Below are positions 1-6,679 of a DNA stretch of 8,767 bases, one piece after another. Each line of letters begins with the position of its first letter. Position 1 is the stretch's first letter. Below the pieces are notes generated by a model. That model saw nothing but the letters and a program-made list of their open reading frames with translations, made no database searches and was not told where the DNA came from. Source of the stretch: Thermotoga sp. (lineage in GTDB: Bacteria > Thermotogota > Thermotogae > B21-G9); the NCBI GenBank assembly GCA_003641545.1, contig QNAU01000045.1, forward strand, positions 1 to 8,767, in the 5' to 3' direction. The position numbers and the translations under genes are program-made.

Positions 1-174
1 ACGATAGGGGCGACCGACGCTCTGTCGATAGCGACGAGGAAGAGTGGAACACCGTGTGGAGTGATCTCCATTCCCGCACGATACATACACGGACCTTCAT
101 CCTTGATGAGTAAAGACGACTATTCTGAAACCTTCAAATTGCTCTTGAATCTTCTAAATTCGGAATTTTCATGA
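1..174 (+). CDS. M42-family metallopeptidase (glutamyl aminopeptidase/endoglucanase-like), C-terminal fragment
   Basis: Frame 1 is open from the first base to a TGA at 172-174 and encodes the last 57 residues of a protein whose start lies left of the window. The fragment contains a G-A-T-D-A segment (residues 3-7 here), then a strand ending P-x-R-Y-I-H-G-P, then a helix ending the protein. This matches the C-terminal end of M42 cytosolic metallopeptidases (FrvX/TET type), where the histidine of the R-Y-I-H motif (codon 88-90) is a ligand of the catalytic metal pair. Such enzymes trim N-terminal residues from peptides as large self-compartmentalised oligomers in the cytoplasm. The gene ends 40 nt before apt on the same strand, so the two may be cotranscribed. 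The family call rests on a short fragment, and substrate preference cannot be judged. Confidence 0.75.
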   Translation, partial: TIGATDALSIATRKSGTPCGVISIPARYIHGPSSLMSKDDYSETFKLLLNLLNSEFS

Positions 175-201
175 GTTTGTGATAAGATTATCATACGGTG
201 T

Positions 202-208
202 GGGAGGG
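202..208 (+). promoter_or_regulatory. Shine-Dalgarno that fixes the apt start
   Basis: GGGAGGG lies 6 nt before the TTG at 215. It supports that TTG over the in-frame GTG at 179, which has no comparable site and would add 12 residues not expected in the family. Confidence 0.75.
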
Positions 209-214
209 ATCAAG

Positions 215-727
215 TTGGATCTGAGAAATTACGTGAGGGACATTCCAGATTTCCCAGTCAAGGGGATAATATTCAGAGATATAACCCCCCTTTTGAAGAA
301 CTCGAGGGCATTTCAAACCGCGGTGGATTTACTGTGCGATGCTGTTGAAAAATGGGATTTTGATCTGATCGTTTCTCCAGAGTCCAGAGGATTCATCTTC
401 GGTTCAACGATGGCTTACAAGTTGGGAAAGGGCTTCATTCCCGTCAGAAAACCCGGAAAACTCCCATACACCACCGTCAGCATAGAATACGAATTGGAGT
501 ACGGCAAGGAGAAGCTCGAGATCCATTCCGATGCTTTGGATGAGATGAAAAGGGTGGTCATAGTGGATGACGTGATGGCAACTGGAGGAACGATGAATGC
601 GATCGCCAAGTTGGTGAAGAAGATGGGTGGGAATGTCGTGGGTATAGCCGCGTTGATAGAGCTCACGTATTTGAAACCGAGGGAGAAGTTGAAAGATTAC
701 GAGGTTGTTTCATTGTTGAAATACTGA
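215..727 (+). CDS. apt: Adenine phosphoribosyltransferase
   Basis: The enzyme converts adenine and PRPP to AMP and pyrophosphate in cytoplasmic purine salvage. I place the start at the TTG at 215, behind a strong ribosome site. This gives 170 residues, the usual length for bacterial Apt, and an N-terminus of M-D-L-R-N-Y followed by the family-typical I-P-D-F-P segment and the G-I-I-F-R-D-I-T-P-L-L block. The hallmark PRPP-binding motif V-I-V-D-D-V-M-A-T-G-G-T is at residues 115-126, with the two acidic residues at 118-119. A conserved S-P-E-S-R-G-F-I-F-G block lies upstream in the protein and helps shape the active site. The gene starts 40 nt after the peptidase and ends 22 nt before pgi, all on one strand, so it is probably part of one operon. 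The sequence appears intact. Confidence 0.95.
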   Translation: MDLRNYVRDIPDFPVKGIIFRDITPLLKNSRAFQTAVDLLCDAVEKWDFDLIVSPESRGFIFGSTMAYKLGKGFIPVRKPGKLPYTTVSIEYELEYGKEKLEIHSDALDEMKRVVIVDDVMATGGTMNAIAKLVKKMGGNVVGIAALIELTYLKPREKLKDYEVVSLLKY

Positions 728-749
728 GTTTTGAAGGGAAGGGGAAGGG

Positions 750-2123
750 ATGTCTCTGAAGTTCGATATGACCTTTTTCTTCCGTCCGAACATCGAGAAT
801 GGGCTGGATGAAAAATCCTTCGAGAGAGAGTTGGAAGGTGTGAAGGAACTGGTTGAAAATTTGAGAAAGGAACCTCCGGGTTTCGTGAGGATCGTTCTCG
901 AGGATTCACAGTTGATGAACGCGAAAAAGATGGCGAAAAGGTTCGGACACTTCAAAGATTTCGATGATTTCGTCGTCGTAGGGATCGGAGGTTCTGCACT
1001 TGGAAACAAAGCGGTGAGGGATGCGATATGCGGTCCGGAATGGAACGATGAAACCAAAGAGGGAAGAAGGGGATTCCCGAGGATACACATAATAGACAAC
1101 GTGGATCCGGATTTCGTCGGTTCGATCATGGAGAAGCTGAACTTCAGAAAGACCTTCTTCAACGTCATATCAAAATCCGGCAAGACCGTGGAAACCGTGG
1201 CGGTGTACATGATCGTGCGTGGAATAATGGATTCCTTGGGGGTGGATCCGCGCGAACACATGTTGATAACAACCGATCCGGATGCTGAATTTCTCAGAGA
1301 GGTCGCGGAATCGGATGGAATTCCAACCCTGTACATACCGAAGGATGTCGGTGGTAGGTTCAGCGTTCTCAGTGTGGTGGGACTCGTCTCAGCCGAAGCT
1401 GGTGGCGTGAACACGGAGGAGCTGAGGGGAGGTGCCTTAAAAGCTTACGATGATTTTCTCAAGAACGATCTGAAGGAGAACCATGCAATCATGACCGCGC
1501 TATCTTATTACCTCTTCTACAGAACCGGTAAGAATGTGAACGTGATGATGGCTTATTCCAACAGGCTTCTCTCACTTGCGGAATGGTTCAGACAACTTTT
1601 GGCGGAATCGCTCGGTAAGAAATTCGATACAAACGGGAACAAGGTGGAGGTGGGACCAACACCGGTCATGGCTCTCGGTGCAACGGATCAGCATTCACAG
1701 ATACAGCTTTACAACGAGGGACCGAAGGATAAGATAATAACCTTTCTGAGAGTTGATAAACATGAAAGATGTATGAAGATACCGAGGATACACGAGAACT
1801 TTCAGGACATGGTCCATCTGTGCGGTAAGACCCTCGGAGAGTTGATAAACGCGGAGCAGAAGGCAACATCCATATCCTTAGCTTTGAACGGTGTTCCAAA
1901 CATGACGATCAGTTTCGATGAGATCAACGAGAAAAATGTGGGTGAGTTTTTCATGACCTACGAGTTGATGACGGTGATCATGGGTGGATTGCTCGGTGTG
2001 AATCCTTTCGATCAACCCGGAGTCGAGATGGGAAAGAAGTTAACGCATGCTATAATGGGTAGTAAGGCTCACAAGGATTATCTCGATATGTTGAGAAAGG
2101 TTTCGAAGCGAATGCTGATTTGA
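750..2123 (+). CDS. pgi: Glucose-6-phosphate isomerase
   Basis: Pgi interconverts glucose 6-phosphate and fructose 6-phosphate in glycolysis and gluconeogenesis in the cytoplasm. The 457-residue protein belongs to the shorter bacterial type. Seen in order are the phosphate-binding G-I-G-G-S-A-L-G (78-85), S-K-S-G-K-T-V-E-T (141-149), signature 1 D-V-G-G-R-F-S-V-L-S (199-208), the A-E-S-L-G-K block with the probable catalytic Glu286, G-A-T-D-Q-H with His315, and signature 2 N-P-F-D-Q-P-G-V-E-x-x-K ending at Lys429. All expected catalytic residues are therefore present. The ATG at 750 follows a purine run (GAAGGGAAGGGG, 733-744) that serves as ribosome site. It lies between apt and the rnf genes, with 22 and 38 nt gaps, so glycolytic flux and Rnf may be co-expressed; this last point is inference from spacing. 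Confidence 0.97.
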   Translation: MSLKFDMTFFFRPNIENGLDEKSFERELEGVKELVENLRKEPPGFVRIVLEDSQLMNAKKMAKRFGHFKDFDDFVVVGIGGSALGNKAVRDAICGPEWNDETKEGRRGFPRIHIIDNVDPDFVGSIMEKLNFRKTFFNVISKSGKTVETVAVYMIVRGIMDSLGVDPREHMLITTDPDAEFLREVAESDGIPTLYIPKDVGGRFSVLSVVGLVSAEAGGVNTEELRGGALKAYDDFLKNDLKENHAIMTALSYYLFYRTGKNVNVMMAYSNRLLSLAEWFRQLLAESLGKKFDTNGNKVEVGPTPVMALGATDQHSQIQLYNEGPKDKIITFLRVDKHERCMKIPRIHENFQDMVHLCGKTLGELINAEQKATSISLALNGVPNMTISFDEINEKNVGEFFMTYELMTVIMGGLLGVNPFDQPGVEMGKKLTHAIMGSKAHKDYLDMLRKVSKRMLI

Positions 2124-2148
2124 TTTCTTCACTCTCATGTTTTCGAAG

Positions 2149-2156
2149 AAGGGGGG
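2149..2156 (+). promoter_or_regulatory. Ribosome-binding site that fixes the rnfC start
   Basis: AAGGGGGG lies 5 nt before the ATG at 2162. It argues against the in-frame TTG at 2120, which overlaps the pgi stop and would add 14 residues with no family match. Confidence 0.7.
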
Positions 2157-2161
2157 ATAAG

Positions 2162-3478
2162 ATGCCGATTTCAACCTTCAAAGGGGGGATTCATCCTCCA
2201 TACAGGAAATTATCGAAGGATGAGAAGATAGAATTCGCTCCTCTTCCAGACAGAGTTTTTCTCTTTCTGACCCAGAGTGCCGGTGCCCCTCCAAAACGTT
2301 TAGTGGAGCAGGGACAGGATGTCAAAACCGGTCAGAAGATAGCGGAGATAAGTGGTTTCATATCCTCCAATCTTCATTCACCCATAACCGGTGTCGTGAG
2401 GGAGATCAAGAAGATGACACATCACATATACGGGAAACCGGATGAGGTAATCGTGATAGAGAGAACAGGGGAAGATGAATGGGAAAAGATGGAGGAAATG
2501 GACTGGAAGGATCTCGAATCGAAGGTGATAATCGAGAGGATAAAGGAAGCGGGAATAGTGGGTCTGGGAGGAGCAGCCTTTCCAACCCACGTCAAATTAA
2601 CCCCTCCAAAGGATAAGAAGATAGATACCCTCATAATCAACGGTGCGGAATGTGAGCCTTATCTGACGATAGATCACAGGCTCATGTTGGAAAAAGCCGA
2701 GGAGATAGTGGAGGGAATAAGAATAATATCGAAGGTTCTTGGAAATCCGAGGGTAATGATAGGGATAGAGGACAACAAGATGGATGCGGTGGATGAGATG
2801 AAGAAACACGCTGAGAAATACGGTATGGAGGTATTCCCGTTGAAAACGAAATATCCTCAAGGTTCCGAAAAACATCTCATAAAGGTTCTGACCGGACGTG
2901 AGGTTCCATCCGGTGGACTTCCCTTGGATGTGGGTGTGGTTGTCCAGAACGTTGGGACTGCTCTCGCGGTGAAAGAAGCGGTGGTGAATGGAAAACCTCT
3001 CATCGAGAGAGGATTGACGATAACCGGGGGAGGGGTGAAAGAAAAAAAGAACGTGGTTGCCAGAATTGGAACACAGATCGAAGATCTGATAAATTTTGCC
3101 GGAGGATTCGTTGGAAATGTCAAAAGAATTGTGCTTGGTGGTCCAATGATGGGAATAGCGATTCCAAACACCACCTTACCCATAGTGAAAGGGACATCGG
3201 GAATCCTCGTCTTGACCGAAGAAGAAATCGATAGAGGTGTCAAGCGAAATTGTATAAACTGTGGAAGATGTGTGGAGGTATGTCCGATGAACCTGATGCC
3301 CAACCGTTTGTACAAGCTGACATACATGAAGAGATACGATCAAGCATACGAGGAAGGGCTGTTCGACTGCATAGAATGCGGAAGTTGTACGTACATATGT
3401 CCATCCAAGATTGATCACGTCAAATTCATAAAGCTTGGGAAGAGGGTTTACAGCGCTTTGAGGAGGGGAAAGAAATGA
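2162..3478 (+). CDS. rnfC: Rnf complex subunit RnfC (NADH-side flavo-iron-sulfur protein)
   Basis: RnfC is the peripheral cytoplasmic subunit where electrons from ferredoxin reach NAD+. From the ATG at 2162 it has 438 residues, a normal length. It opens with the family-typical T-F-K-G-G-I-H-P-P segment and a barrel-sandwich domain with a biotinyl-like H-S-P-I-T-G-V-V turn (72-79). The flavin/NADH-binding region related to the complex I 51-kDa subunit has G-L-G-G-A-A-F-P-T-H-V-K (134-145) and G-A-E-C-E-P-Y (161-167). An SLBB-like region follows, then two [4Fe-4S] motifs with cysteines 364, 367, 370, 374 and 403, 406, 409, 413, each followed by proline after the last cysteine. No transmembrane helix is apparent. 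It overlaps rnfD by 4 nt (ATGA). No extra ferredoxin domain is fused here that could replace the part missing from RnfB. Confidence 0.96.
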   Translation: MPISTFKGGIHPPYRKLSKDEKIEFAPLPDRVFLFLTQSAGAPPKRLVEQGQDVKTGQKIAEISGFISSNLHSPITGVVREIKKMTHHIYGKPDEVIVIERTGEDEWEKMEEMDWKDLESKVIIERIKEAGIVGLGGAAFPTHVKLTPPKDKKIDTLIINGAECEPYLTIDHRLMLEKAEEIVEGIRIISKVLGNPRVMIGIEDNKMDAVDEMKKHAEKYGMEVFPLKTKYPQGSEKHLIKVLTGREVPSGGLPLDVGVVVQNVGTALAVKEAVVNGKPLIERGLTITGGGVKEKKNVVARIGTQIEDLINFAGGFVGNVKRIVLGGPMMGIAIPNTTLPIVKGTSGILVLTEEEIDRGVKRNCINCGRCVEVCPMNLMPNRLYKLTYMKRYDQAYEEGLFDCIECGSCTYICPSKIDHVKFIKLGKRVYSALRRGKK

Positions 3479-4461
3479 GGACATTCGAGGTTATCCCCGC
3501 ACCTCACATAAAGGATCCCGACGACGTCCAAAAGATAATGAGGGATGTTTTGATATCCCTCATACCCGTCACGGTATTCTCAGGCTTCATATTTGGATGG
3601 TATGCGTGGGTTCTCGCGCTGGTGGGTATATTCGGGGGAGAGGCAATAGAGTATGTGATAATGAGGTTCTTCAGAAAGCAGAAGAATTTCAAATCGGATG
3701 GTAGCGCGAGTGTCACCGGTCTTCTCTTAGCTTTGAACGTCAGTGTGAAATTACCGTTCTGGGCATTCTTAATTGGACTTGCTTTTGCCCTTATCGTGGG
3801 TAAACACATCTACGGTGGGCTGGGAACGAACCCATTCAACCCTGCGTTGGTCGGAAGAGCATTCCTGCTGATGTCCTTTCCAACAGCCATGACGAGCTGG
3901 GTGAAGCCTTCATTCCCGAAATTCTGGCTCTCACCTTGGGATGTACAAACGACCGCAACCCCCCTCGGGATTCTCAAGGAACACGGATATTCTGCTGTTC
4001 ACACGGGATATTTGAAGCTCTTTTTCGGAAATGTCGGTGGTTCGATAGGTGAAACGAGCGCCTTCCTTTTGATTCTCGGTTTCATCTATCTGCTGATCAG
4101 AAAGAGGGTTTCACTCCACATACCTCTATCTTACGTTGGAACGGTGTTCGTGATATCGAGTATATTCTGGGCTGTGAATCCCGAGAAGTATGGTGATCCC
4201 ATCTTCCACATACTCGCAGGTGGTTTGATGCTCGGTGCGTTGTTCATGGCTACGGACATGGTGACGAGTCCCATCACCCCGAAAGGGAAGGTGATCTTCG
4301 GAATCGGCTGTGGTCTGATAACGATGGTGATAAGGCTCATGGGAGCATATCCAGAAGGGGTGAGTTTTTCAATCCTAATAATGAATGCATTCGTTCCACT
4401 GATAGAATCAGCCACGAGACCAAAGAAGTTCGGTTACGGTGGGGTGAAGAAAAATGGGTGA
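3475..4461 (+). CDS. rnfD: Rnf complex membrane subunit RnfD (covalent FMN)
   Basis: RnfD is an integral membrane subunit of the ferredoxin:NAD+ oxidoreductase and carries a covalently bound FMN on the outer side of the membrane. The 328-residue product has several strongly hydrophobic segments and the conserved G-G-L-G-T-N-P-F-N-P-A block (114-124). The FMN attachment motif reads D-V-Q-T-T-A-T-P-L with the predicted flavinylated Thr162. The position two residues before that threonine is Thr rather than the Gly seen in the RnfG motif of this window. The ATG at 3475 overlaps the rnfC stop, with AGGAGGGG (3461-3468) as ribosome site, which suggests translational coupling. Attachment of FMN needs an ApbE-type flavin transferase, which is not encoded in this window. 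Confidence 0.95.
   Translation: MRTFEVIPAPHIKDPDDVQKIMRDVLISLIPVTVFSGFIFGWYAWVLALVGIFGGEAIEYVIMRFFRKQKNFKSDGSASVTGLLLALNVSVKLPFWAFLIGLAFALIVGKHIYGGLGTNPFNPALVGRAFLLMSFPTAMTSWVKPSFPKFWLSPWDVQTTATPLGILKEHGYSAVHTGYLKLFFGNVGGSIGETSAFLLILGFIYLLIRKRVSLHIPLSYVGTVFVISSIFWAVNPEKYGDPIFHILAGGLMLGALFMATDMVTSPITPKGKVIFGIGCGLITMVIRLMGAYPEGVSFSILIMNAFVPLIESATRPKKFGYGGVKKNG
4441..4447 (+). promoter_or_regulatory. rnfG ribosome-binding site (GGGGTGA)
   Basis: GGGGTGA lies inside the 3' end of rnfD, 6 nt before the rnfG ATG. The same heptamer precedes rnfE, rnfA and rnfB. Confidence 0.65.
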
Positions 4462-5176
4462 GATACTGAAAACAGCCCTCATATTGACTCTGGTCACCTT
4501 GATCGCTGGGATAGGGCTGGGTTTGATATACGCCATGGTTAAAAAACCCATAGAGAAAGCCGAACTCAACGCCAAATTGAAAGCGATAAGGGAAGTTTTG
4601 ATCGATCCGGAAAGCGGAAAGTTGATGGTGGATGATTCAGAGTTACCGAAGAGTCTGTCCGAACTCGAGAACAAGATCTGGAGGTCGGATGAAAGTGGGA
4701 TCGTGTGTAATTGTCGGAAATTCAAGGCTAAGGTGTATTCACCTGTCTACAGATTCAAGGGATTGAACGGAGAGGAAATATTCATACTGACGGGAAGTTC
4801 CCCCGGATACGGTGGAGATGTCGTTGTCATGGCATCCTTCGTGAAGAAAGCTGATGGAATGTTCGAAAATGCCATAGAGATTCTGGACTACTCTCAGGAA
4901 ACACCGGGACTTGGGGCAAGAATATCGGAAAGTGAGGTCAAAAAAAGATTCTACGGGGTTCCTTTTTCAGCTTTCAAGAAGAGTGAGGGATTGAAGGTCA
5001 ACAAGGATGCGGGTGTGATGCCGAAGGACAAGAGGGAGGAAATCGAGAAGTTGAAGAGAGATGGAGTTATCCAAACGAGTGACATCATGACAGGTGCCAC
5101 CATAACGCCGAGGGCAGTTGTGAACACCCTGAACTGCATGTTCGAATGGCTCGGTAAGGTGGAAGGGGTGAAATGA
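4454..5176 (+). CDS. rnfG: Rnf complex subunit RnfG (covalent FMN, periplasm-facing)
   Basis: RnfG is a single-helix anchored subunit that carries a covalent FMN and takes part in transmembrane electron transfer. The 240-residue protein has one hydrophobic N-terminal helix (about 6-28), then a soluble domain expected on the outer face. The FMN-binding domain shows G-Y-G-G-D (118-122), E-T-P-G-L-G (149-154) and the flavin attachment motif D-I-M-T-G-A-T-I-T, with the predicted flavinylated Thr216. These are standard RnfG/NqrC features. The ATG lies 8 nt before the end of rnfD, so the two genes overlap and are likely translationally coupled. An oddity is a C-x-C pair at residues 85 and 87 in the segment after the helix. 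I do not recognise it as a conserved feature of RnfG, and it could be a disulfide or metal site. Confidence 0.95.
   Translation: MGEILKTALILTLVTLIAGIGLGLIYAMVKKPIEKAELNAKLKAIREVLIDPESGKLMVDDSELPKSLSELENKIWRSDESGIVCNCRKFKAKVYSPVYRFKGLNGEEIFILTGSSPGYGGDVVVMASFVKKADGMFENAIEILDYSQETPGLGARISESEVKKRFYGVPFSAFKKSEGLKVNKDAGVMPKDKREEIEKLKRDGVIQTSDIMTGATITPRAVVNTLNCMFEWLGKVEGVK
5165..5171 (+). promoter_or_regulatory. rnfE ribosome-binding site (GGGGTGA)
   Basis: GGGGTGA sits in the last codons of rnfG, 6 nt before the rnfE ATG at 5178. Confidence 0.65.
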
Positions 5177-5177
5177 G

Positions 5178-5783
5178 ATGGGATATCTTAGAGAATTCAC
5201 GAAGGGAATAATAAAGGAGAATCCCACATACGTGCAGGTTCTCGGTATGTGTCCAACCTTGGCAGTCACGACCAGTGCGATGAACGGTCTCGGGATGGGA
5301 CTCGCCACACTCAGCGTTCTCACCATGTCGAACGTCGTGGTATCACTCGTAAGGAAATTCATCCCTCAGAAGATCAGGATTCCTGCATACATAGTTGTGA
5401 TAGCATCCTTCGTCACGATGGTGGATCTTCTCATGCATGGGTTCACCTACGAACTCTGGAAAACCTTGGGATTGTTCATACCCTTGATAGTGGTCAACTG
5501 CATCATACTTGGGAGAGCGGAGGCTTTCGCATCCAAGAACAACATCTTGGCTTCCTTTCTCGATGGTCTCGGGATGGGAGTTGGATTCACACTTTCCCTT
5601 CTGCTCCTTGGATCGGTAAGGGAACTGCTCGGCAACGGAACGATATTCGGTTACAGAATTTGGGCTAAGGATTACAGCATATTCATAATGATACTTCCTC
5701 CAGGTGCGTTCATAGTCTTGGGATTACTCGCGGGATTCTTCAACTCCATATCCTTGAAATTCAAGGGATCGAAGAAGGGGTGA
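5178..5783 (+). CDS. rnfE: Rnf complex membrane subunit RnfE
   Basis: RnfE is a six-helix integral membrane subunit that pairs with RnfA; together they hold a membrane-embedded Fe-S cluster between their half-channels, as described for Rnf and the related NqrD/NqrE pair. The 201-residue length is typical. Visible family blocks are E-N-P-T-Y-V-Q-V-L-G-M-C-P with Cys25 and V-V-N-C-I-I-L-G-R-A-E-A-F-A with Cys108, the two expected cluster ligands. A G-L-G-M-G segment occurs twice, once in each half, consistent with the pseudo-symmetric fold. The ATG begins 1 nt after the rnfG stop. The gene is intact and is the tandem paralogue of rnfA, which follows after 6 nt. Confidence 0.96.
   Translation: MGYLREFTKGIIKENPTYVQVLGMCPTLAVTTSAMNGLGMGLATLSVLTMSNVVVSLVRKFIPQKIRIPAYIVVIASFVTMVDLLMHGFTYELWKTLGLFIPLIVVNCIILGRAEAFASKNNILASFLDGLGMGVGFTLSLLLLGSVRELLGNGTIFGYRIWAKDYSIFIMILPPGAFIVLGLLAGFFNSISLKFKGSKKG
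5777..5783 (+). promoter_or_regulatory. rnfA ribosome-binding site (GGGGTGA) overlapping the rnfE stop
   Basis: GGGGTGA ends exactly with the TGA stop of rnfE and lies 6 nt before the rnfA ATG, so ribosomes terminating on rnfE would sit on this site. Confidence 0.65.
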
Positions 5784-5789
5784 AGTTGA

Positions 5790-6365
5790 ATGAAGATATT
5801 CTTGATATTCGTATCCGCAATTCTCGTGCACAATTTCGTTCTTCAGAGATTTCTGGGAATATGTCCATTTTTGGGGGTTTCGAAGAAGATCGATACCGCC
5901 ATCGGGATGAGTTTCGCGGTTCTGTTTGTCATGGTTTTGGCATCATCCATAACTTGGTTTCTGGAAGGTATATTGAGAGCCCTCGGAATCGGTTTTCTTA
6001 GAACCATAGTCTTCATACTTGTCATAGCATCGCTCGTTCAGTTCGTCGAACTGTTCATGAAGAAATTCAGTCCGGCGTTGTACGAAGCTTTGGGAATATA
6101 CCTCCCGTTGATAACGACCAACTGTGCCATCCTCGGTTTAGCGATTCTCAACGTCCAACTCGAATACGGTTTTCTCGAGATGCTCTTTCACTCCATAGGT
6201 ACAGGGGTTGGATTTGGTTTAGCGTTGATCCTGTTCGCGAGTATAAGAGAAAAGCTCGATCTCCAAGAGGTACCGAAGAGTTTTCAAGGTACCGCCAGCG
6301 CTCTCATAACCGCGGGACTTCTTTCGATGGCTTTCATGGGATTTCAGGGGCTTGTCAAGCTGTAA
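5790..6365 (+). CDS. rnfA: Rnf complex membrane subunit RnfA
   Basis: RnfA is the six-helix membrane partner of RnfE in the ion-translocating core. The 191 residues are a typical length. It starts with the family-typical H-N-F-V-L-Q-R-F-L-G-I-C-P-F-L-G block carrying Cys25, and has T-T-N-C-A-I-L-G with Cys112, which supply its half of the intramembrane Fe-S site. Near the C-terminus are the S-I-G-T-G-V-G-F-G helix and the A-S-I-R-E-K-L loop that parallel G-L-G-M-G-V-G-F and G-S-V-R-E-L-L in RnfE. The ATG at 5790 is chosen because the GGGGTGA ribosome site lies 6 nt upstream. The coding region is intact and ends in TAA 15 nt before rnfB. Confidence 0.96.
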   Translation: MKIFLIFVSAILVHNFVLQRFLGICPFLGVSKKIDTAIGMSFAVLFVMVLASSITWFLEGILRALGIGFLRTIVFILVIASLVQFVELFMKKFSPALYEALGIYLPLITTNCAILGLAILNVQLEYGFLEMLFHSIGTGVGFGLALILFASIREKLDLQEVPKSFQGTASALITAGLLSMAFMGFQGLVKL

Positions 6366-6369
6366 ACGT

Positions 6370-6376
6370 GGGGTGA
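6370..6376 (+). promoter_or_regulatory. rnfB ribosome-binding site (GGGGTGA)
   Basis: GGGGTGA lies in the 15-nt rnfA-rnfB gap, 4 nt before the rnfB ATG at 6381. Confidence 0.6.
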
Positions 6377-6380
6377 GAGA

Positions 6381-6665
6381 ATGGTGGTTCTTTACTCCGC
6401 TCTACTTCTCGGAATACTTGGATTCGGATTCGGCGCGCTCTTAGCATATTCTGCGAAGGTCTTCGAGGTCAAGGAAGATCCGAGGATAGAAGAAATAATA
6501 TCAGTTCTTCCAGGTGCGAACTGCGGTATGTGTGGATATCCAGGTTGTGAAGCCTATGCGAGAGCCATAGTCAAGAAGAATGAAGATCCAGGGAAATGTG
6601 TTCCAGGTAAGGCGTCAGGTGTTGAAGCCAAGATAAGGGAGATCCTCAAAAAGAAGGTGGAATGA
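6381..6665 (+). CDS. rnfB: Short RnfB: membrane anchor plus single Fe-S domain, lacking the ferredoxin-like C-terminal part
   Basis: RnfB is normally the ferredoxin-oxidising entry subunit of Rnf. This 94-residue product has a hydrophobic N-terminal helix (about 3-23), then the Fe-S domain with cysteines 48, 51, 56 and 73 in the spacing C-x2-C-x4-C-x16-C around A-N-C-G-M-C-G-Y-P-G-C. A short lysine-rich helix then ends the protein at TGA 6663-6665. RnfB proteins known to me are roughly twice this length or more and continue into two C-x2-C-x2-C-x3-C ferredoxin motifs; none exists here. A frameshift is unlikely because only 14 nt separate the stop from a terminator hairpin, and the DNA beyond is fliD on the other strand. 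Whether the short form works alone, with RnfC, or with a separate ferredoxin-like protein cannot be told from the window. Confidence 0.88.
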   Translation: MVVLYSALLLGILGFGFGALLAYSAKVFEVKEDPRIEEIISVLPGANCGMCGYPGCEAYARAIVKKNEDPGKCVPGKASGVEAKIREILKKKVE

Positions 6666-6679
6666 ACCTGAAAAAAATG

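Noticed and set aside
179..214. Upstream GTG start for apt
   Set aside because: It lacks a ribosome site and adds 12 residues absent from the family; the TTG at 215 has GGGAGGG 6 nt upstream and gives the standard length.
710..1414. 234-residue open frame antisense to pgi
   Set aside because: It is a shadow of pgi, whose catalytic motifs are all intact on the other strand; its Ser/Pro-rich product resembles nothing known.
2120..2161. TTG start for rnfC overlapping the pgi stop (TTGA)
   Set aside because: The 14 extra residues do not resemble the RnfC N-terminus, and the ATG at 2162 has a strong ribosome site in front of it.
5249..5668. 139-residue frame inside rnfE on the same strand
   Set aside because: It is an out-of-frame overlap with the well-conserved rnfE and has a His/Ser/Arg-rich nonsense-like composition.
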